Source: Nephrocerus scutellatus
Lineage: Eukaryota > Arthropoda > Insecta > Diptera > Pipunculidae
Length of the DNA stretch: 64,000 nucleotides
Reading direction: 5' to 3'
Assembly (NCBI GenBank): GCA_947095585.1
Contig: OX352762.1
Location: 12,813,969 to 12,877,968, forward strand
Shown here: piece by piece, positions 12,360 through 23,863 of the stretch
Position numbering within the stretch: position 1 is the first letter of the stretch
How the letters are laid out: the number at the start of each line of letters is the position of its first letter
Program-made: the position numbers and the translations under genes
The notes under the pieces: model-generated
What the model saw: only the letters and a program-made list of their open reading frames with translations
The model's database searches: none
Told to the model about the DNA's origin: nothing

Positions 12360-13690
12360 ATGCAATCGACTGGGCTATCTGACAAGGGTGATTCAAAAAA
12401 AAACTGACCAAGCTCCATAAAAAAGGTAGTCTTATGGAGTGCATTTGCGTTCTTGCTGCAGTTGCAAAGGTTATATCCAAAGGAGTACATGAGCGAATTA
12501 AGGAACATCTGGAAGAAATACTCGATGCCGAACAAGCACGTTTCCGCACTGGATCATTATTGAACAGTCCGTTGAATTCCGGTCACCACTGCACCCGCTT
12601 TTCATCGATTTTGAGAAGGCGTTTGACAGTGTCAACAGACAGTTTATCTGGCTCGCCTTGCGCAGGAGAGGTATACCCGATAAACTAATAGTTAGTATTA
12701 AAGCACACTAAAATGTCATGTGCTGCATAGAGAAAAGCTGTCAGATGAATTCGGGATCCTAAGTGGGGTACGACAAGGTTGCATTCTATCGCCGATACTT
12801 TTTTTGTTGGTGATTAGCGATGTACTTCGCATTATCTACTGGAAACGGAGGAACTCGGTGGAATCTGACATCTCAACTCAAACATCTGGACTACGCTGAC
12901 GACGTTTGTTTACTCTCACAAAGGATTATGGAGCTGCAACAAATGACAACAAATGTGGAAAGGTAGGCAAATGTCGTGGGTTTGAAGATTAATACGGCCA
13001 AAACAAAATCATCAACCTCGGCACTAACTCAGTAACTCAAAATAACATTGCTGGACAGCCGGTAGAGAGAGTTTCCAATATCTTGGGAGTATTGTCTCGA
13101 CCGAAGGTGGAACCGAAGAGGACATTGTCAACCGAATCGGCAAAGCAAAACCAGTTTTTGGAATGATGTCCATGTTATGGCGAAGCAATGCGACCAGCTT
13201 AAACACCAAGATGTGATTGTTCCATTCAAATGTTTTATCTATGCTGTTGTGTGGTTGCAGCACTTGAAAGGTGACCGCTACTATCACAAAAAGATTACAA
13301 ACTTTCGTAAATAGGTGCCTACGGAACATCTTAAGAGTTTTCTGGCCTATCCGTATCTCTAACGAATATCTTTACCAGATAACGCGGCAGAAACCAATAG
13401 GCACAACCATCCAACGACGGAAGTGGCAGTGGATTGGTCATACACTCGGAAAAGGCGAAAGTTCCATAGCAAACTACGCAATGCAATCCGTTATCTCAGG
13501 ATGGTAGAAGAACGGGTCGTCCGAGAAATATATGGCGCAGAACAGTTGAGGAGGAGTCACGTCAATTTGGGAAGAGTTGGAGAGAGCTGAAGCACGTTGC
13601 CAGGACATAACCAATATTATAGAAGAAGTGATTCAGGAGAAGATATGGAAAAAGGTGCAAAACAATGAGAAAAACAGAATAACAAAACCG
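12360..13690 (+). mobile_element. LINE-D endonuclease/RT retrotransposon fragment
   Basis: 5'-truncated LINE reading through several frames. I see RT 'VAAVAKVISKGVHERIKEHL' and 'ILDAEQARFRTG' (12430-12555), 'FIDFEKAFDSVN'-like sequence (about 12600-12645), 'LSGVRQGCILSP' (about 12758-12795), 'LDYADDVCLLS' (about 12886-12918), thumb 'YLGSIVSTEGGTEEDIVNRI' (13079-13140), and a C-terminal 'RLQTFVNRCLRNILRVFWPI' plus 'QRRKWQWIGHTL' (13280-13450). The catalytic YADD is kept, but frameshifts and stops disable the copy. The 'RRKW-WIGHTL' C-terminus is known from RTE-like EN/RT elements; exact clade uncertain. Confidence 0.8.
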
Positions 13691-13768
13691 CCGTGCAAAA
13701 CAATACGAAGCATAGAATAACAAAACCGCCGTATACTCTGCAATTAGGAGTCATATTAAAGACCAATG

Positions 13769-13864
13769 AGAGTACTAGGGTATTTAGGTATAATAGTACC
13801 AGGGTTTTTAAGTATAATAGTACGAGAGTACTTAAGTATTATCGTACTAAGGTACATAATCGTA
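13769..13864 (+). repeat. 24-bp tandem repeat (four units) encoding an 8-residue motif
   Basis: Four adjacent 24-bp units starting agtac/cgtac. In the open frame 13693-13911 they encode STRVFRYN, STRVFKYN, STRVLKYY and RTKVHNRN. Divergence increases toward the 3' unit. The array lies between the LINE-D tail and an R1-like RT fragment. Whether it was ever translated is unknown. Confidence 0.8.
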
Positions 13865-13904
13865 ATCGTGTTGAATTAACTAGAGAGAAGGGTACTACAA
13901 CACG

Positions 13905-14065
13905 ACTCTGAAGCAGAAATACAAACATACCCCACATCCAGTGCTGTTCCACAAGGATCTGTGGTAGGGCCGATATTTTAATACATTATGACCGGTGACG
14001 TTCTACGACTAGAAATCCCTGACAAAACCAAAATCGTACCATTTACCATGACGGCGTTTGAGAAA
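13905..14065 (+). mobile_element. R1/Jockey-type RT fragment
   Basis: The plus strand encodes 'SSAVPQGSVVGPIF', 'YIMTGDVLRLEIPD' and 'KIVPF'. This is RT motif B-C as in R1-like elements, where GVPQGS-LGP-L-N-MYD-VL is usual. The YADD box is missing, and only about 50 codons survive with a frameshift near 13978. Confidence 0.6.
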
Positions 14066-14074
14066 TTTCTCTAG

Positions 14075-14220
14075 CTAGTTAGCTTAGTAGTTATAGAATG
14101 GATTTATATATTTTTTGTTTTATAATGTACACGCCCCTGCGCCCCTGTAGTGCTTAGCACAGCCCGGCGTTAGGAAATTAGGGAGAGGAAAAGATGAGAT
14201 GTCTATGCACGCGTGTCTTT
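14075..14220 (-). mobile_element. LINE-C 3' end fragment, minus strand
   Basis: Read on the minus strand, 'catcttttcctctccctaat', 'gctgtgctaagcac' and 'tacattataaaacaaaaaa' match the 3' untranslated end shared with the copies at 24896-25000 and 55962-56070. It is a short 5'-truncated insertion. Confidence 0.7.
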
Positions 14221-15344
14221 AATGATCATATCATATTGTTTATTTATTTGTAGTTAGCTTTTCTTGATTAAATTTTTAAGTATTGGGTTAAAAAAAAACA
14301 ACAAAGTATTAAAATTAGTCGTACTTAAAAAAGCAACCCAAAAAGTTTTGGAAAATAATGTTTGCATGGATGTTCTCACCATGACTCAAGAACGAGTCCA
14401 AATTTTTTTGGCTAGAATGATTTTTAGAAGAATTTGAAGAACTTAGACGATTTTGGGATTCGTACGTCAACGGGTTGAGATACCTGTCATATAAACTGAT
14501 CCAGAAAATTACATTTTTTCCTTGAACTCCTCAAAGAAACCCCTGATGTAATTTTTTTTAACAATTCTTAAATTCGTGTGTTATAGCAGATAATTGGAAA
14601 CTTTCAAAAGTTCTAGACGTCAGTGGTGTTAGATACAAATTTCACTTTTTCTATATTTTCTTTTGATATTAAACTGAAGATTTGGAATTTTTAAATTCCT
14701 ATAGTACAGCATTTTTCTATAAAAGTTGATATGAATAAAAATAATCTATATAACAAATTGGGATCTAAGACCATTTGAGTGCATCTTTAGTTGTTTGCCA
14801 TCAACCAGTCGAACTTGAACTTGCCGAACAGATTTCTGAAGATGTGGTAGTACGCAGTAGGGTTAATGAAAGTGAGATTATTAGGTAATCATACAATATA
14901 AACTAGCGGAAGGATGCAACTAGCTGTAGGAAAAGGAGTCAGAACGGTCGCGCGAACTGTTTTACCCGGCGACTTCCTTCCATGGAGCGCGAACCGTTGG
15001 GCGTGATGACGGGGCACTGTTACATATCAGAATGAACACAGGAGCTTCTAAATGGGAGGCGTCTTTAAAATTTAATTTTTCAAAGGCATGGTGAGTCTTA
15101 TAGATTTTTAAATTTTTCGGTTGTAATACATAAATTCAATGAACGATTTTAGGAAAGGAAATCATGGATAGTTAGATTGATGTTAAAAGAATGATAGTGG
15201 AGAGACCGGAATTGTCTTTTGTCTTCTTTCCCTTTTTATTCTTTTTACAGCACAGTGTAAAAATAAAGTATTATTTTGAACTGTATCTATCTTGAATAAC
15301 CAAACTAAACTAACATGATGATCAGCATGATCATGATCAGCAAA
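14221..15344. other. Spacer, possible minor LINE scraps
   Basis: Mostly AT-rich. Near 14990-15030 the plus strand reads 'EPLGVMTGHCYISE', which weakly recalls the 'LTGHC' motif at the end of LINE-A/R1 proteins; it is too short to call. No other structure is recognised. Confidence 0.4.
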
Positions 15345-15860
15345 TATGCTGTAGAGCGGTCAAAATGCAGCTCGTGCGACAACAACGAATTGTTCCCGGA
15401 GCTCGTGTGGCACTAGCGGGTAAGTTGGAGTATGGGTGGGAGGCATCTGCATGCATCTTTGGAAAACCGCTTGCTGAAAAGGGATAAAAGAGTGACAAGC
15501 AGCAATAGCAAATATATGGTCGTTCCAACAAAGCTTGTTGTTGACGCACAAACCGATTGCGAGTTTTCCAGTTCTTTTAATGCAGGATCTATTCATGGGG
15601 ATTTAAATTACGCTTAGACGACAGAAGACAGAGTTAAATTCTACTCTTGGTGAAAATTTAACGTACATACATACGTTGTTGTTCAAGTTCCATTTGCGAT
15701 GAGAGAGATGGGAGAAAGCGTGAAATCATATGAAACAATGAATTGGATTAGAAGTAGCAGATAGAAGATCATTAATGAAAATAAGAAAAAATGTTGGAGA
15801 CATGATAGATAGACATGACGATAACTTTGTCCGTCTAAATTTGCGAGGAGGATGTAAAAG
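15345..15860 (-). mobile_element. LINE-C internal fragment, minus strand
   Basis: Nucleotide-level match to the central part of the long LINE-C copy at 47520-48280. Shared landmarks are 'gttgttcaagttcca', the 'tttaaattacgctt.gacgacagaagat' segment and the 'catttatggtcgttccaac'-like block. Coding traces on the minus strand include 'CVNNKLCWNDHIF' and 'QMPPTHTPTYPL'. It carries many stops. Confidence 0.7.
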
Positions 15861-17799
15861 ACCCAGAAGACGTCCAAAGTTGCTTAGTTGTAGAAAGTAA
15901 AACCCTCAAATAGGCAGCAGCAGTACAACACTTACCACAACAATACTTTGTTAATCTGTTATCAAATCATACTAGGTATATAATATATAAAGTATTACGC
16001 TGAAAGATCTTTGGAGAATTTGGTGTCAATGGAACAGAGAACGGCAAAACTCAGACTGAGAAATAAAAGCTGCTTCAAGCTTCAATACGTAGACAATAAG
16101 TACTACGCGAAAATATAAGATTTGGATAGGGTTTGTATATTGATGGTTTAAGTGGATAAGAACCCACCCGTTGGCGGCAGTTGTAGGTCGGTTAGTGGCT
16201 TTTGAAGATTTCCACTAATTTTTAGTACTAATAATGAATTTAAACGAATGGAACAATATTCTTTTGATCGTCCCTTAGACAAATTTAATAAAAAAATGTG
16301 CTTCACATTATTTAAATAAAGTTGTGCGTTATTTTTTTTAATTTTCCGATCAAATTCGCTCATCCATTCTTTGTTGTTATAAGAAAGTTACATAAACTAT
16401 TTAAATCAGCTAAACGGCAATCACTCTTTACGATAAATGTACATACCCCAATTAACTGCACTTATTGCAACTACCAGTTTTCTTTTGAAAAGCAAACTTT
16501 TTCTAAACGGATCCCTGTCAGATGAAACACATGACCAAAAACTGTAACGCAAACACATCAAGATAAGTTGAGTTGTTTGTTTCCAGTCTTTAATGAGAAA
16601 ACAATTACCAACCACAGTAAAAGGTTATAGCAAAAACCCAAACACAAACGAAAACAAAAACAATCACTCACGAGTCATGACTCTTGATCACTTCAAATTG
16701 AAAATTGTCTGGAACCATCAATGCAATTAGTATCTGTGCAAGAAAACTTCAGCTGGTGCGCAAACGGATATAATATGTATGAATGCGGAAAACTTTACTG
16801 GGTTTTCCTAATTTTCCCATTAGGTGTGTGTGTGTGTATGTGTGTAGATGTGTAAGTACAAACAGTACTAGATAATTGCTACACCAGGATATTGCAACTT
16901 TGTTTGGTTTTTGCTGAACCAGGATATTGCAACTTTGTTTAGTTTTATGTGAGTTTCGTGTGTTTAAGTGAATTCCCTAAATAAGTTGAACTTTAAACTT
17001 TAAGTGCAAGTTTGAAGGTGTCGGACGGATCCGTTTTAACAGAAATTTAGGAAATTAATATTTGGTATTCTTGATAAAGTAAACATCTTGAAACTGGATG
17101 CAACAGTGTCTTTAAAGGTCAGTTAAGAAAAATGTTAGTAATAGCAAGATATCATTCTTTGCAGCCGTTTAAGAAAATGAATGTAATAAAAATGTTACAT
17201 CAGCTTGGTTGCAGAAAAAGGTAACCCGATCTTTCTTGTTGGGAAACAACCTACTGAATGTACTCGTACTTTAAACGATTAGAGCACGTTTGCTGTATAG
17301 AAGTTAAGTTTGACATTTTTGCAGGATTATCCATCAAGTGGATTGACGACTAAAAAACCATTTTAGGATACTAAGTACACGGTATTATTAAGACTAACAT
17401 TGTTCACGAGATAATTTGAATTGCAGCTTTATGACACCGGGAGAATGTAGGTTAGTCTGATATTTAAGACTCAAGCGGATCTAAAACCACAAAGGTTGTT
17501 ACGAAGCGAGACATACAAACCACTCCGCCAACTCATCCGGCAGCATGCAATTATAGGAGCGGATTCAGATTAATCCGTTTATTTACTTTTGAGGAGAAAT
17601 CAAAAAAAAATTCTCATTGAAATTTATATGAAATATACTGTGGTTTTACTCACAGTGCAGAGGTATCTAATAGAATTACGTTATTCATATAGAAGCTGCT
17701 GTTAATGATAGTAATAAAATTAATACACACACTGTATAAAGTGAAATTTAAACAAAAAACAGTTGGACAATAAGAAAATAATAAAAATAAGTAGCATAA
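15861..17799. other. AT-rich spacer with simple repeats
   Basis: No recognisable gene. It contains a (GT)n run (about 16824-16855) and a 36-bp tandem duplication with units starting near 16883 and 16919. Short ORFs on both strands have no motif. Confidence 0.55.
16883..16944. repeat. 36-bp tandem duplication
   Basis: 'ccaggatattgcaactttg' occurs twice, 36 bases apart, with only small differences in the following T-rich part. Confidence 0.8.
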
Positions 17800-18150
17800 G
17801 CTTACTCCCATAAAGTCAAAGAATACACCCTTGCCACCTTTCTTGACATAGAAGGGTGCTTTCAAGAATGTTCATATTAGTGCCATTCAGCGGGCTCTCA
17901 CTGAGTTGGGGGTAGAGCAACTCCAAAAACAGTGGATCATCTCCATGCTAGGCAGCAGAGAAATCCATGTTAATTTGGGCAGTTGCAACATGATCAAAAA
18001 TCAATCAACAGTGGCACTCCCCAGGGAGGGGTAATATCGCCCTTATTGTGGCTGATGGTTATAAACAAGGTACTTAAGTTATTTGAGCTGGACGGGACGA
18101 AAGCTGTAGAGTATGCAGACGACGTAGTGATTCTTGTGTCAGGACACTGA
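17800..18150 (+). mobile_element. LINE-A RT fragment
   Basis: Plus-strand translation shows 'YTLATFLDIEGCF' (about 17825-17865), 'GTPQGGVISPLLWLMVINK' (about 18012-18070) and 'AVEYADDVVILVSG' (about 18108-18148). These are RT motifs A, B and C with an intact YADD. The palm subdomain is otherwise frameshifted. The sequence breaks off just after the catalytic motif; the thumb and RNase H of a LINE-A copy resume at 18741, so the two parts may be one element split by the intervening 590 bases. Confidence 0.8.
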
Positions 18151-18740
18151 AATTAGCTTAATAGTTTTGCTATATTTAAATATTCAGACCAATTTATAAG
18201 CAAAATACGGTGAGTTAAGTTATCCGCTCGTTGTCACTTTAGTTAAAGCTAACATACATTTATTAATAAAAATTACAAGTTAGTGCTAACACTAATTTTG
18301 TTATTGGATGAATTCGGTGTTTATTATTACGGGGGTTGTCGTTGCCGTATACGTGCAACAATACCAGCAACCTACGTATTACGCCGTAAAATACCTTGCG
18401 ACATCAAGTAGTATACGAGTACTTGGAAGAAAGTTATTTGGATGAATTTTTCTTTAGTATAAAAATCTCTGCTATAAAATGTACCATCATTTTTTTTTCA
18501 AATTCAAGGAATATTAGCAGAATAAACCTACAAGTTAATGTTTAAGGAAGCTTGCAGCTTAAAAAACATCGATGCCATAGTAAACAATAGTAACAGCACA
18601 TGGATGTAGTGTATGTACATTTAGGAAAAGGCATTTAGACAGACAACAAAGTAATTTCGCATAGCTTTTTTTTTTAAAACTGAATGATAATTTAGCTAAA
18701 GTGCAAGCTGAAAATTTATAAAACAATTAAACAGCATTAG
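18151..18740. other. AT-rich segment between two LINE-A parts
   Basis: Unrelated AT-rich sequence separating an RT fragment from a thumb/RNase H fragment. No terminal repeats or coding motif seen. It may be an insertion into one LINE-A copy or the junction of two separate insertions. Confidence 0.4.
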
Positions 18741-19740
18741 AAGCGGCTGTAGGGCTTTCACCACTGCCAATCTTCATTAGGATGACGGCGGCTAGATGCG
18801 CTATTAAGCTGCTACTTGAGTACGGGTACAAACTAGGTGACTATGTGGGACATCTGAAAGCTATTGACTCAATTCCCGAAAGAGACATATTTTGCACTAT
18901 TCCCGACACCATGGTCAGGGAGTACTGTTTCGGCAGGTTATTTGAGGTAAATCTATTGGACAGTGCAATCTGGTCTAATGGTGTTCCAGCACTAGACGCA
19001 AAAGTCGGAGCTGCTGTTTTCGGACCCAACAACAAAGTCTCGATACCAATGTTTATGAGACCAATGGGTTTTCAGGCGGAACTCCATCCCATTGAGGTCT
19101 GCGCTATGATAAACCTTAGTAAGGGTATTATCGGCGCTATGATTTATATCTTTTCAGATAGTCAAGCGCTATCGTACAACATAATGGACTCAAAATCAGT
19201 AAAAAACTGCTACGATGCACTCCAATATCTTGTCATACACAACAGAGTAAAACTCAGTAGGGTCCCTGGTCATCAGCGAATTGCAAGATGACCTTACCAG
19301 GGCAGCATCGTAATCTGTGTTCTTAGGACCGTAACCTTACTGTGGTGTACACTGGGCTGCCACCATTGCAATGATTAATAAGTGGGAAAATATACTTCTT
19401 TTAGCCCATTGGGATAATACCCCACGACTTAGACAATCCAAACGATATATCAGGCTTTTCCTATAAGGAAATTCTTGATCTAGACAAGGATAGTATCTGA
19501 AAGCTGGTGACCTTTCTCACAGGTCACTGTGGCTTGCGATATCACCTAAGCTCAGAAACTAAATGAAGCTTTTGCTTTTGCTTTGCACATTTTCTGTAAC
19601 TGTCCAGCATTGATCTGGTGAAGAAGACGTATTTTCCATAAGGCGTATTTGTTCGTTGGTGGATATGCGAAGCTCTGCTAGTAATGACACACTATCCTTC
19701 ATTAGGAAGGCAGTAGTTCTCTTAGACCTATGATACAATA
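18741..19740 (+). mobile_element. LINE-A thumb and RNase H fragment
   Basis: Starts in the RT thumb ('EAAVGLSPLPIFI') and runs into an open frame (18782-19291) containing 'TAARCAIKLLLEYGYKLGDY', 'AELHPIEVCAMI', 'IYIFSDSQALSYNI' and 'VKLSRVPGHQ'. These are RNase H-like motifs: the acidic E, the SDSQA Asp and the terminal VPGH His. The first Asp (TDGSK region) is missing. After a frameshift come 'PYCGVHWAA', 'KWENI' and 'FIRKAVVLLDL', the C-terminal region, with the end degenerate. Best relative here is 1500-2133. Confidence 0.85.
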
Positions 19741-19804
19741 GATATTTTTAGTTCGCAGTATCAGCCACTTAAGCTAAGATTGTTTTGACCTTATATTGTA
19801 GGTT

Positions 19805-19905
19805 TCTTCCATTTGTGTGCAAAAATATAACACGTACAAGACGATTGGTCACGAGAAATAGACCACCACAGTTTGTTCCACGAAATATTATTGGGAAAAC
19901 ATAGA
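19805..19905 (+). mobile_element. SINE 3' fragment (copy 4)
   Basis: The sequence from 'ttccatttgtgtgcaaaaat' to 'cacgaaatattatt' aligns with 5407-5496, the 3' half of SINE copy 1. The tRNA head is absent, so this copy is 5'-truncated. Confidence 0.7.
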
Positions 19906-20059
19906 GTGCACCTCAAGAATCATAATGCAGTATTGAGGTAACAAACTGGAAGAGATAAGCACGAATAAAAGAATTTGACTGCCATTGAAGAAGCTCAAGC
20001 CTTTGGTGGGTTGCAAAAACAAATGATAATGGTTATGGAAGCGAGTGTAAACACGATGC

Positions 20060-20252
20060 TAATACACTGTGTAAGTATATAAGCACTTATTAAGAATAGC
20101 AATAACTGGAAACAAAACGCCAGCAGTCGAGTCAGCACTACACACAAGGCATCATACTAAGGTAATATATTTTGTAATAGTCTGTAAGCAATCATTGAAG
20201 AATAAAACATTACAGCTATTGAAGTGGGTTTTATTTGGCCGACATCACAATA
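20060..20252 (+). repeat. Possible solo LTR-like segment (weak)
   Basis: A TATA-like 'gtatataagc' (about 20076), an AATAAA signal (about 20203) and a TG...CA-bounded stretch ending 'ttggccgacatcaca' resemble an LTR followed by a primer-binding-like sequence. No second LTR, polypurine tract or gag/pol is nearby. Speculative. Confidence 0.25.
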
Positions 20253-22560
20253 ATAAATGTTAATTTACCTCAATATACATATAGAGATAGTAAAACTTTA
20301 TGAGTAAACTCCAAATAATATTTTTCGGTGAGCTTTCTCATAGAAAACCAGGTAATCCAGGTAATCCAACACAACATAACAATAATACAATAATAAAATA
20401 TAGAATTTATAAAATAACTTAATATAAATAATTAAAATAAAAAAACTCAAAGTAATTGTAATTTCCCTTTTACTTCCCTAAGCATTTTTTTTTTCAAATA
20501 TAATTTCTATAAATCGCTGATCCTTTTAAAGATTTCCATAGCAAAACTCTTCATTAATTTTTATTTTTAATTACACAAGCGACATACTAGAGCAATATAG
20601 TTGCTTCTTGACAGTCGACGTGTATCTTTTTTGTTTTTATTTTAATCTCCTTTAATACCAACATTGATTTAAATTTTAATTACTAACACTAACAAATAGT
20701 TAACTACATGTATGCCCACGCAAAAGACACGAAGCCATTAAGCAATTCAAATCCAACACAGAGCCCCGGGAAAAGCGACTTGTTGTTGTTCCACGCAAAA
20801 GTTCACTTCTGTTCGGAATTCCAAACTTTACTTATCCGCTCTTTTAACTTTCCAATTTCTATGTGTTGCTTGAAGAATAATTTGCGCTTGATGTCCTTTG
20901 ACACATATACACATATAAGTATATGCATGAAAGAGGGACGAATCCAAATACAAAATGAATGAAAATTTAATTAACTTATTATTCTTATTGTAAGTTATTG
21001 TGATTCAAATGTTTAAGAAAATAAATCACAACAGTCTATGAGGGGAGGAAGAACTTAAAAATCAGAATGTATCTATTGTGGATTACAATTTGTTTACTCT
21101 GGAAAGTTGCTCCGAGGAATGTCGGTGGCTCCGGATGATTACTTTGAGATTTCTTTTCTATATCTTTCGAATAAAAAACTTCGGTCTTTGGCAAAGCATA
21201 TCAGGTTAAATGGGCATTTATATTTACTGTTATAGAAAATAAAAAATAAAATAAAAAAAAACTCCTTAAAAGAAATTTCAAAGTAATCATCACCCGGCAT
21301 ATTTCGATGGAACTCTCCTTTGTTGTACCCTGTTGAATTAATTTTTCATTCAGCCTCCATTGTATTTTGAATTCATGCCTCCGGCATTTTGAAAACTTGA
21401 AAGTTTTTACAAAGGAAAGAAAAAACCCCAGCCGATTTTTTTTTTTTTTTTTACTTTTTTTTCCTATATAGCCATTTCTGTGTTAATAAATGTATTTTAT
21501 ATGTTAATAAAAAAATTTTCAATTTAAATTTGATTACTTTGTTATAATTTTAGTTTTTTTTTTCTTTTTTTTCAAACATTTAAAATACAACTACAAATCT
21601 AAAGTTCAATTAATTTAAATTTTTCTTCTTTTTTAAAAGATGTTTTAGTACTCTGTGTTCAAGATAAAAAAAATTACCTTAGAAATCTGAAATCTGTCAG
21701 AATCTGACAATTTAACAAACCCTGTCCTTCTTCTTCCTCACTTGGTATCATGCTTAATTTTTTTTTTTTTGTTTTTTTTTTTAATAAATGTGTGTAGGGT
21801 GTAGAAATATTTAGATAACCACTGATGAATAAATTTTTTTTTTACTGCATATATACCATTAATACTAATATTTATATTTTTTTGTTTGTGTAGTAATTGA
21901 ATAACCTTATATAATCTACCAATTTCGAGAAAAATACCTGCTGCTGCAGTTTTATCTCTTTCTTAAACTAGGCTTAAAATACAAATATGTTTTTCAGTAA
22001 GTCATGATCAGCTGAGATTTTTTTATTGAAGGTTTTGCGATTTATTTATTAATTTTTTGCTCAAGGGTTTTATTAGTACCAAAGTAACCAAAATTGAAAA
22101 TTATAGAAAACTTTTAAGAAATTAGTTGTTATGTAACTTACTACTTAGAAACCTTTAAAAATAAATAGAACTTAGTACTAAGAAATGTAAAAGAAAGAAA
22201 AACGTTCGTTAACTAACTCTAATCTTGCCGAAGATTATCCTGGATTTTTCTCGATGAGACATCATCTTTTTGTTATTTGTGAACATCATGGAGATACTAT
22301 AAATTATTACAAAGTACGTGGAAGTACCCAACGTACCCTTGTTTAAGTATTAACGCAATTTGATATATAAAAGACAAAAAAATGTATATATATGATAAAA
22401 AATAATTCGTTAAACAATTCGTTTTCAAAATAAATAAATGCAAATCAATAAAAGACTTAAGAATATTAAAAAAGAGCATGGAGCCTGTGTTATTTACCAG
22501 GACAGTGCCCAAAGGCTATAGGTTTTCGTTGGATATTTAAATCGAAATATTATTAGCCAG
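20253..22560. other. AT-rich spacer
   Basis: AT-rich sequence with long T runs (for example 21438-21468 and 21750-21780). ORFs such as 20708-20962 show no motif. Nothing recognisable. Confidence 0.55.
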
Positions 22561-22605
22561 ATGGAAAAATCGAAAGACAAAAAACTAGACTGGTATCTGT
22601 TTCCT

Positions 22606-23258
22606 AAAAAGTTGGTATCGACTGTATGTGTCGGTGACCGCAGTCCACAAGGAGGTGTCCTTTCTCCCCTTCTGCGATCAATCGTCATAGACAACCGTCT
22701 AGCCGATCTACATAGATCAGACTACAACGCCATTGGATATGCCGATGACTTGGCGATTTTAATAAGCGGTAAGCACAGCACGATCATTACAAACGTAATA
22801 CAAGGTGCGTTACTTCACATCTTTGAAGGGTCCAGCAGAGAAGGGCTTTCCATAAATCCTTGCAATCTTGTGCCATCCACGAAAAGAAGGTTATCCAATA
22901 TGGGACATATCATCATCAAAGGCACCACGCTAGATTATTCCAGTGACGTTAAATATCTCGGAGCTATCCTTGATAAACGACTAAACTGCAATTCTCATAT
23001 CAAGTCCGCCATCGAACGTGTCACTGGGGCCTTGTGGGCCAATAGACGCCTCTACGGCAGCACTAGGGTTCTAAAACCAAAAATTATACATTGGATGTAT
23101 ACTATTATGGTGAGACCTATTATCACGTATGGGGCCATCGTTTGGTGGCCGAAAGTTCTTGAACGGACAGCGGCAACTAAGCTTCAGAAGCTACAAAGAA
23201 TTGCCTGTCTAGGTATAACGGACATTAGTAGCTGTTTTCAAAAAAGTTGGTATCGACT
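22606..23258 (+). mobile_element. LINE-A RT segment bounded by an 18-bp direct repeat
   Basis: An open frame (22561-23265) encodes RT motif B 'SPQGGVLSPLLRSIVIDNRL', motif C 'AIGYADDLAILISG' (about 22731-22772, catalytic YADD intact), 'VKYLGAILDKRL' and the thumb 'ALWANRRLYGSTRVLKPKII' through 'AIVWWPKVLERTAATKLQKL'. It is the best-preserved LINE-A RT piece here, uninterrupted for over 200 codons, but has neither the endonuclease nor the first RT motifs. Exactly 18 bases, aaaaagttggtatcgact, occur at both edges (22606-22623 and 23241-23258), as a target-site or repair duplication would leave. Confidence 0.85.
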
Positions 23259-23384
23259 TTATTGAGAGTTTGCTATTTTGTATATTTTTAAATGGACCAC
23301 TTTGAAGAGGAGATTTACTTAATACAAACGAGTACGACTCTACACCTGCTATCGGAAAGTATCGCGATACTGAAATTTGAGCTT

Positions 23385-23863
23385 CGGCAGAAACAATCCC
23401 AAATGTAAGGTGGGAAAACACCGACACGTGCAATATTTCAAGACAGGTCTGGCCGAAGCTGGACTTGAAGCGCTTAACTGCGCTTATTTCCTTAAAAAGA
23501 TGTGAACTAAGAACGGTTGTAGGGATAATGATAGGACACTGCCTTCTAGGGAAACACGCGAGAAGGATGGGTGTCGAATATAATGACTTCTGCAGAAGTT
23601 GCATGGACGAGGAGGAGGAAGAGACCATAGAACATCTTCTTTGCTCATGTCCGGCACTAATGCACATAAGGCACAAACACTTGGGTAAGCGTGTAATGAA
23701 TAACCAATCAGATCTCGAAAACGGCAAAGTGCGAAATATACTCCGATTCATTAAGAGCTCTGAATGGATCTTCTAAAAAAGGGGAAAGGTATAAGATCCT
23801 GTGGTAGCACAAAGGACCGCGAATGGTCTAAGTTAGCTGCCACCGCAACCTAACCTAACCTAA
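23385..23863 (+). mobile_element. LINE-A C-terminal region with (CCTAA)n 3' tail
   Basis: The open frame at 23465-23776 encodes 'VVGIMIGHCLLGKHARRMGV' followed by the knuckle 'CRSCMDEEEEETIEHLLCSC' and 'VRNILRFIKSSEWIF' before a stop. It is followed by a short 3' untranslated region and the terminal repeat cctaacctaacctaa (to 23863). The frame continues upstream to about 23385 ('WPKLDLKRLTALI'). The RNase H core is absent between this and the RT segment at 22606-23258. Confidence 0.85.

Noticed and set aside
14990..15045. A LINE-A/R1 C-terminal fragment from 'VMTGHC'
   Set aside because: The match is about six residues and the flanks do not continue the domain.
20060..20252. A complete LTR retrotransposon
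   Set aside because: Only one LTR-like segment with TATA-like and AATAAA signals; no second LTR, gag, protease or pol nearby. Kept only as a weak solo-LTR suggestion.
23209..23751. A 180-residue minus-strand protein
   Set aside because: It is antisense to the LINE-A thumb and C-terminal coding sequence; motifs are only on the plus strand.
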